A DNA stretch of 64,000 nucleotides, from NCBI GenBank assembly GCA_026826555.1, contig JAKSZT010054583.1:2039590-2103589 (forward strand), written 5' to 3'. Positions 57,780-64,000 of the stretch are shown here, in pieces. The first letter of the stretch is position 1; each line of letters opens with the position of its first letter. Source of the stretch: Tolypeutes matacus. Its lineage: Eukaryota; Chordata; Mammalia; Cingulata; Chlamyphoridae. A program made the translations under genes and the position numbers. The notes beneath the pieces were generated by a model. That model worked only from the letters and a program-made list of their open reading frames with translations. It was not told where the DNA came from and made no database searches.

Positions 57780-58590
57780 GGCGGAGACATGCCAACGCAC
57801 TCTCACCTCCTCGCGCCCCGCGTCGCCCCCAACTCCAGGGCCACTGAACCGGCTTCCACGCAGGAGAGGATCAAGGGGAGAGGTGAATGTGATGCAGCAA
57901 ATAGGAGCCAAGCGGGCAGCCTGGTCGAAGCCCTCCCGGTGCTGCAGCCCACTACCTGTTTTCACTGTCTACACAGACCAACACACCGAGTTTGCCCTCC
58001 TCTCTTATTTTCTGCTGCACCGACCAGCCCTGGCCCTTCCCCTGCGGCGCTCGCGCCCCCGCCGCCGTGCCCGCAGCTCCCTCCGCAGAGCCCCTGCCTG
58101 CAGCCAGGCTGCCACTCACCCCGCGCGCCGAAGGGGGACGGTCCGCGGCTTCAGGGACGGGCGAGGATGGGCGGCCCGCGGACCATCGGGAGCCCAGGAC
58201 GTGGCCGCGCCGGCAGGTCAGCGCAGCCGGCGGGAGGCTGGCATGCTGCGGAGCGCGCCGTGCAGCCGCGGGAGGCGCTCGCTGCGGGCTGCCGGGCAGG
58301 AGTGCTATCGGGTCCGAGCCCCGCGCCGCCGCGCCGCGCACCCCGCCCCCGGCCGCCTGGGCGCGGCGGGAGCGAAAACGCGGAACGCGGACACAGAGCC
58401 GCGGGATCCAAGCCGCCGGGCTCGCCCCCCACGCGCGGCGAGGTCGGTGCGGGGATCCGGGCGGCGCGTGCAGGCGGCGAGCTGCGCGGGACCCGGCTCG
58501 CGCGCGGCCTGCGGGTTTTCTGCGAGTCTGGCGAAGTTCCCCGACGCGCAGCCGGGGTTCTCAAGTGCAGCTCGGCCGTCGCCTCTGCTC
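57780..58590. promoter_or_regulatory. CpG island, probable promoter with first exon(s)
   Basis: About 0.8 kb is very GC-rich and dense in CpG, in contrast to the AT-rich, CpG-poor surroundings. It contains GC boxes in both directions (GGGCGG near 58168, CCGCCC near 58589 and 58342) and no clear TATA box, typical of a broad CpG-island promoter. Donor-like sites on the minus strand are excellent: GAGGAG|GTGAGAG (last exon base 57807) and CGCGGG|GTGAGTGG (last exon base 58120). On the plus strand GAG|GTGAAT (57883) and TTGG|GTGAGA (58758) are weaker. Long frames are open in several phases on both strands (up to 288 codons) because stop codons are rare in GC-rich DNA. None reads like a known protein, so I do not call a CDS. 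The driven gene is not identified. Confidence 0.8.
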
Positions 58591-58599
58591 CGCCCATCT

Positions 58600-60360
58600 T
58601 TTTATGCCCTTTTTTTTTTTTTTTTTTTCCCAAACCAACAATCCTAATGGATTGAAAGACAGGAAGGGTGAAAAGGGGTACAAAGACAAACCCAATTTCC
58701 TCTGATCAAACGGCTTGAGGGGTGCCTATTTGGGCTCCTTTTCCTTTGGTATGTTGGGTGAGAGTGGGGGGTTAATTAAAGTCTTAGGTTCCTTCCGGCC
58801 CGCCTCGCCCCACTGGGGACCCACTGGACTCGATACTATCTTGTGCAACCTCACAAGCTGGACTGGGTATCCGCCTGGGAGCCAAAGGCGTGATGTTTCA
58901 GAGCAAGAAGCCAACGTTTCAGCCTCCGCTCCGCTCCTCGACGGCCCGGGTCAGCGCAAAGGAAACCTCTCAGTGTGGGGGGTGCCCGCGAGGACCTCAG
59001 CCCAGCACGAGGCCCAGAACCTGACCCCCTTAGAATGCGCACCCAAAGCCGTGCTCAGAGCATTAATTCGAGCACGATGTTCCCGTGTCATTGCTCAGAC
59101 TACTCTCCATGTTTTCACTCTGCCCAATTCCCAGGGCTGGGCTCTGAGGAAAGTTCATCCACGTTGAAGGGACCTAGCCTATTGGAAAGTTCTGCCTTGC
59201 CTTTACTGTTGTCTTAGAACCTTACAAACCCTCATCCTTTCCAGTTCCTGATCAGTGGAGGATCTTGAGGGCAACCTCAAATGGCAGCTGGTGACCCCAA
59301 ATTAACAGCTTCAGAGCAGGGCCTTCGTTGACCTCCCAACCTCCTCCACAGCCCTCTAGGATGCTATATCATCTCTAGAAAGATGGGAGTGGGTGGGTTG
59401 GGGGTGGGGGGTGCTGATCAATACACAGTTTATCCCTTTGAGAGAAATCAAAACTGCCACCTTCAGAATTTTTCAGAGCACCAAGTCTCCTCGATTGTCA
59501 TTGGGAATCAAGCAAGGGAAAACTCAGCAAAGATGGAGCCAATGAAAAAAGAGGATGGAAGGAAAGAACATCTAAAGGCAGAAGGAGGAGAAAATTGTCC
59601 ATAACTGGGAAATATTTGACCTGGGTCCTGTACTCAGTAATTCCAAGTCTGACTCAGGTCTCCCTGTGCTACAGAAACTTTCTCCCCTCTAGATACTTGG
59701 GCGGCTTTCCTGCTCCTCCAAGTGCAAATCACTCAGGAGCTGAGGACGCTGCTTTTTAAATAACTCCATTTCCTAGTGGTGTTTGTAACGGATGGGAATC
59801 TGGGGAAAAACAACCTAGACTGTATTGTTCCTTAGCATTTTATTGGAGTTGGCCTTTTAAGTTTTATCTGTTTATCTTGCCAGAGCTACAAATGCTTCTA
59901 ACAAGCTATAAACTTTTCGCTTCTATCTCATCTCCAGAAGTGCCCAAGAAAAGTGACCAAAAATGATTTATTCTACCCACAGAGGTAAAGAAAAGTAGTA
60001 CTTTTAAGGACAAACTCCCCTTCTTTACCTATCTATCTATTGTCTCAATCAAAACCTTCAAATGAAAGCAGTTTCCCAACAAACTGCATGACAAGGGGAA
60101 GAGAATCAAAGTAGGATGGAGTGGAGGACAGCATATTTAATGCCTACAACCACACCTTCATGAGAAAGTCCTCTTCAGTGGGTCAATAGGTATTTGGAGC
60201 ATGTCTTAGCTTGACAGAGTTGGGATGAAGAAGCTCAGGGAGAAGATACTTAGAGAGCCTGCAGTTGGCTCTCCCTATTAGTTGGGAGAAATGCTACTTT
60301 CTTATGGTAAGAAATAAGTTTGGTATCAGAGGATTGATAGCTCTGTGGTGACTTCACAAA
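58600..60360. other. CpG-island shore and flanking DNA
   Basis: A T-run (58611-58628) borders the island. A moderately GC-rich shore extends to about 59060, then ordinary sequence. No confident repeats or exons. The open frames at 58715-59167 and 58975-59217 overlap each other and are unrecognised. Confidence 0.45.
59385..59411 (+). other. G-quadruplex-prone tract
   Basis: Four or more runs of at least three G in 27 bases (GGG-AGT-GGG-T-GGG-TT-GGGGG-T-GGGGGG), about 0.8 kb right of the CpG island. Confidence 0.6.
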
Positions 60361-60362
60361 GG

Positions 60363-60745
60363 TTTTATTTACTGAGCATCTATTATATGTCCAACAACAT
60401 ATGTCCAACAACTGTGGGGGATACATAATTTCTTTAAAAAAGGCTTATGGCGTCTTTGGACTGTATGCCTGGCAACATCTTTCTGGATCAAATGCAAATG
60501 GGAACTATTGGTAATCTTCAGCCAGGACACTCATAAAATTACTTTGGGCAGTACATGTGTTGATTTGAGGGTAGAGTGACCTGAATTCAAATCTCCATGC
60601 CACTACTTACTAGCTGTAGCCTAGTGTAAAGTAGTTAGCTTCACATGGTTAGTTTTTTTTTTTTCTTTTCCATTTGTAACTAAGGATAATAATACCCTTA
60701 TTATTATTAGAGAGCTGTTAGGGGTGCAGAAAAGACCCAATAGGT
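60363..60745. mobile_element. L2 and MIR fragments
   Basis: 60363-60435 is antisense L2-like (TTATTTACTGAGCATCTATT). 60560-60745 is sense MIR-like (GACCTGAATTCAAATCTCCA, CCACTACTTACTAGCTGTAG, TTTGTAACTAAGGATAATAA), interrupted by a T-run. Confidence 0.5.
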
Positions 60746-60749
60746 GGAA

Positions 60750-61395
60750 ACTTTGACCTGCTTCCACTCCCCACAACCCTTTCTCAGCACTTGCCTATAT
60801 GCAAAATCCCTCAAGTCATGAAAGCATGATTTTTAAATTTGATCTGAAAAACTTCCTTTCTTGTGGACTATTGGGCTGTTTCTGTTATACATATGAATGG
60901 TGTAATTGTCTTTCTTCTTACAAACCAGCCTGGTACCACCATGCCTTTCCTAAATAAATCAATTCACTTTGGAAATGTCTACGTTTCTTGTAAAGCCCTG
61001 TTAACAAATGTACCTTTAAAAAAATGGTACCCAAACACATCATGCAACAGATGCCTCTTGGTTCACTAAAGAGTTCTTTCATGAGAAGCTAAAGAGTTCA
61101 CATCTTCACAAGTCGGGGACTTAAAACAATAGGAACTTATAGTGTTGCCAGACCCTGTGTGACTCCAGGTCTGTTTGATTTGCTTGGTTCCTGTTCTCTC
61201 TGTATTTTTCTCTTTCACCTGTATCTGGGACTCCCTGACCTACAGACTTGGCCCCATCCAGTATTTCCGGGGCAAATCCGCCTTGTCTCTTTAATAACCG
61301 GTATGGGCTTGGTTGTAAGGCATGCTCCCTGCTGAAAATCCTACCTCTATCCTAAAAGCCCCTGGAAAACTCAGTGGATTTGCTTAGAAGTTCTT
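60750..61395. other. Unannotated DNA
   Basis: No gene or repeat recognised. Confidence 0.4.
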
Positions 61396-61399
61396 CATA

Positions 61400-61690
61400 T
61401 TTGTACTCTGCCGATCTCTAGTTTATTTTCCTACCACCCCCCACACTTGTTTGCTCCAATCATATTAAACTATTTACAGTTCTTCTAAAGTATTAAGGTA
61501 TTTCATGCCTCTGTGCTTTGAACATACCTAGAATGTCCCCCACTGATAACTGCCTTTTTTATTAACTAACTCCTATTTATACGTTAAAACTCAACTGGAA
61601 CATCACCTTCTTGATAGTCCATTGATGTGAATATTTGTTGTTTTGTCTGCCCATGGTCTGTTTCTCCTTCTTTTAATGCCCCAGATTTCT
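61400..61690 (+). mobile_element. L2 fragment (tentative)
   Basis: ATGCCTCTGTGCTTTGAACA, CCTAGAATGTCCCCCACTGA and ACTCAACTGGAACATCACCT follow the L2 3' region. Confidence 0.5.
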
Positions 61691-62190
61691 TTTTTCCCCC
61701 CATTCTCAGTGCCCATGGATGAGTTGGAGGCTCATTCCTGGTTTTGGTATTAGGGTCATGTGACTCAAACCTGGAAATCAGAGCACTGGATCTCCTTGAC
61801 CAGAGATTGGTACAAGAACGGGCATGTGACCCAGATCAGATCCTGTGATATGTGCAGGGACTTTTTAAGAATTCCACAGAAACATATTCAACAAATACTT
61901 ATTGAGCACGTATGTACCAGCCAATGCCTTTGTTGGGAATTCAACAGTAAAGCAAATAAACTCTCTATCCCTATGGCTCATATGTTCTCAAAAGGAGGCG
62001 ATGCTCTCTTGTTCTATTGTGTTTTGAACATAAACGTGGGAGTACAAAGGTCCAAACTCCAGCAGCCATTTTGCTATCATGTGAAGCTTGAATATGAAGA
62101 AAGCTTGAAAGAGGACAGAAGTGAGAGATGGGGAAAGAGCAGGATCTGGTGGCATGGTTTGAGCCCCTGGATCAAACCCTCCCTTTAAAC
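61690..62190. mobile_element. Old MER/LTR-like repeat with L2 piece (tentative)
   Basis: GGGCATGTGACCCAGATCAG and GCAGCCATTTTGCTATCATG recall the same class as 14740-15220. 61880-61995 (CATATTCAACAAATACTTAT) is antisense L2-like. A 142-codon frame (61760-62188) runs through both and is not a gene. Confidence 0.3.
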
Positions 62191-62199
62191 AAACTACTA

Positions 62200-62900
62200 C
62201 TCAACTTTTCAGGTTAGATTAATATTTTGTTATTGTCTTTTAAGGAAGTTCACAGTTTAAGTGCCTTGCAAATTAAACAGTATTGACTGCTACTCCCCTC
62301 TACCATTTAGATGCTACTTTCCCCTTTCAACTTTGCACTGCTCTATCACTTCACTTATTTATTTGATTATTTATACCTGGTATTATTCCAGAAAAAGATT
62401 TAAATCCACTTACAATTATACAGTAATAACATAAGGCAAGTTAATATAATTTGAAAGTACTTATGAAAAATGAATAACAGAAATGAGACAAATTCATAAA
62501 ATTTATCCCATAAAGAATGGGACACATTTTAGCTTTCAGATTGTTAGTGATCGGTGTGACAAGGGTAACGTAATTCTTACCCAATTAATAACGTATTTAA
62601 GGTAAACCAATCCCATTCTTCGAAGAAGTGCAATTACTGCTGAATAAGAGAGCAGAAAGAAGCCCCTATGCCTTGGGTCCCCATGAAGAAGGCTCTAGAA
62701 AAATGATGAACAACATCCTCAAGAGTACAATGTGTTTCTTAGGCTTGTTTCTCAAAGCAGCCCTCAATGCAATGAAATCCATTCTTCAGAAGAAGCAATT
62801 TGTTTTGGTTCACTTGGTGACAGGTAGTTCACAAAGTGTATGACAAATACCATAAAGTGGGATAGTCCAAAGCACTCTGACAGCACATAGCAGGCTTGAG
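62200..62900. other. Unannotated DNA
   Basis: AT-rich, no recognised gene or repeat. Confidence 0.4.
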
Positions 62901-62904
62901 CCAC

Positions 62905-63640
62905 ATGAATGATGGGGTCAGGGAAGGCATCCTGGAAGGAGTGTTATCTAAAAGATGAGTTAACCTGGGGAAGGAAGAGTGTGTGTGTGTGTGTGTGTAC
63001 TCTTATTCAAGCAATTTGGGCAGAGGGAATATCATGTGTAAAGGTCGGGAGGTAAGTGCAAATATGGTGACTCTAAGGAGCTGAAATATGTCCAGTCTGG
63101 TGTGATAGACAAGAGGAGAGTGGTGGTGCTGAAGGTTCAGATGAGTCTGGAGAGGTGGGCAGACACTGGGTCATGAGTTAGCTTAAAAGCATAAAAGCAG
63201 GGAAGCGGATGTGGCTCAAGTGATTGGGCTCCTGTCTACCACATGGGAGGTCCGTGGTTTGGTTCCCGGGGCTTCCTAAAGAAGACAGCGAGCTGGCATG
63301 ATAGTTAGGCACAGCAAGCTGATGCAATAAGAGACACAAGAAGAAAAACATAACGAGAGACACAGCAAAGCAGGGAACAGAGGTGGCTCAAGTGATTAGG
63401 CGCCTCCCTCCCACATTGGAGGCCCCGGGTTCGGTTCCCAGTGTCTCCTAAAGAAACAAGGAAGATAAACAGACACAGCAAGTGCAAACAATGAGGGGGT
63501 GGGAGAAATAAATAAATAAATAAATAATCTTAAAAAAAAAAGCATAAAAGAAGGGACAGGTTTCATGGAGGAAGATGGTGAGTTCAGTTTTGTATGACAA
63601 AAGAAAGAAACTCTCAAATTGGTGAAGAAGAAGCAGCCAA
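62905..63640 (-). mobile_element. L2 LINE fragment, antisense, split by a SINE
   Basis: GGGAAGGCATCCTGGAAGGA, AGGGAATATCATGTGTAAAG, CTGGAGAGGTGGGCAGACAC and TGGGTCATGAGTTAGC follow the antisense L2 order. It holds a (GT)n run at 62980-62998. Confidence 0.65.
63198..63537 (+). mobile_element. DAS-like SINE (dimer)
   Basis: The left unit has GTGGCTCAAGTGATTGGGC, and the right unit has GTGGCTCAAGTGATTAGGC with GGGTTCGGTTCCC. The linker contains GATGCAATAAGAGACAC and the tail is (AAAT)n. The target-site duplication AAAAGCATAAAAG is at 63185-63197 and 63538-63550. The minus-strand open frames (63178-63617) are shadows. Confidence 0.94.
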
Positions 63641-64000
63641 AGGGACAGGAAGGAGATCAGGAGGATGTGGTGTGAATTAATACAAAAGAAGAGGGTATTT
63701 CAACAAGGGGATGGTACCTACCCTCTTCCAGTAAGTTTTAGACTCTCCAGGGCAAACTGTGTTCCATGGAGCTCTCAGAGTTGATGGAGGCCCACAGAGG
63801 GTCTGAATGGACCCCAGGAGGTTCTGCAGTTTATAGTCATTGTATAAAGATGACTGGCTAATTGGCATATCCTTCAGGCCATCCTCCAAAACAGAGTTTT
63901 CATCAGGCTTTTGTGAGTTTGTCCAGCAGTGATCTTGAAATCATTGTCCCTGGGCAATACTCAGTTATTCCAAGTTGCTAATTTAATAGTCAACTGAGCC
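63640..64000. other. Unannotated DNA
   Basis: No gene or repeat recognised up to the window end. Confidence 0.4.

Noticed and set aside
57789..58705. Long open frames (up to 288 codons plus, 160 codons minus) in the CpG island
   Set aside because: Open in several phases at once because GC-rich DNA lacks stop codons. The translations are Ala/Arg/Pro-rich with no recognisable domain.
61760..62188. 142-codon open frame
   Set aside because: Runs across an old repeat and an L2-like piece. No codon bias or domain seen.

Overview
The window is mammalian nuclear DNA, almost certainly from a xenarthran and most likely an armadillo (Dasypus). At least 21 SINE copies carry a tRNA-like head with box A and box B, an A-rich/AAATAA tail, and a monomer or dimer layout that I know as the armadillo DAS family. 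Older pan-mammalian MIR, L2 and L1M fragments lie between them. No bacterial features occur, and I see no complete protein-coding gene. Every long open frame I checked is explained by a SINE, a LINE or the GC-rich CpG island, apart from a few short, unrecognised ones described separately.

Layout: 1-7.3 kb is AT-rich DNA with a solo-LTR-like repeat (1032-1555), a MIR, antisense L2, two SINEs and a small 5'-truncated retrocopy with target-site duplications (5834-6097). 7.3-12.9 kb is a LINE-1 block: a 5'UTR-like piece followed directly by 3'UTR sequence, then a HAL1-like element (5'UTR, decayed ORF1, 3'UTR, no ORF2 seen) split by a SINE, then an L1M fragment split by a DNA transposon. 13-49.5 kb is a mosaic of SINEs, MIR, L2 and 5'-truncated L1 with several nested insertions, which give a relative order of events. 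49.5-63.2 kb has no recognisable DAS SINE. It contains the most functional-looking feature of the window, a CpG island of about 0.8 kb (57.78-58.59 kb), bordered by a run of 21 C, a CTCF-like motif and a G-quadruplex-prone tract. 63.2-64 kb is antisense L2 with a dimeric SINE.

The simplest reading is intergenic or intronic DNA next to a CpG-island promoter. Strong splice-donor matches inside the island lie on the minus strand (57807, 58120) and weaker ones on the plus strand, so the direction of the transcript is open and a bidirectional promoter is possible. Candidate exons (24.99-25.17, 29.87-30.09, 45.78-45.96 and 56.68-56.82 kb) rest only on splice-like signals and open frames. Family names come from remembered consensus sequences, without any database search, and edges without a target-site duplication are approximate.
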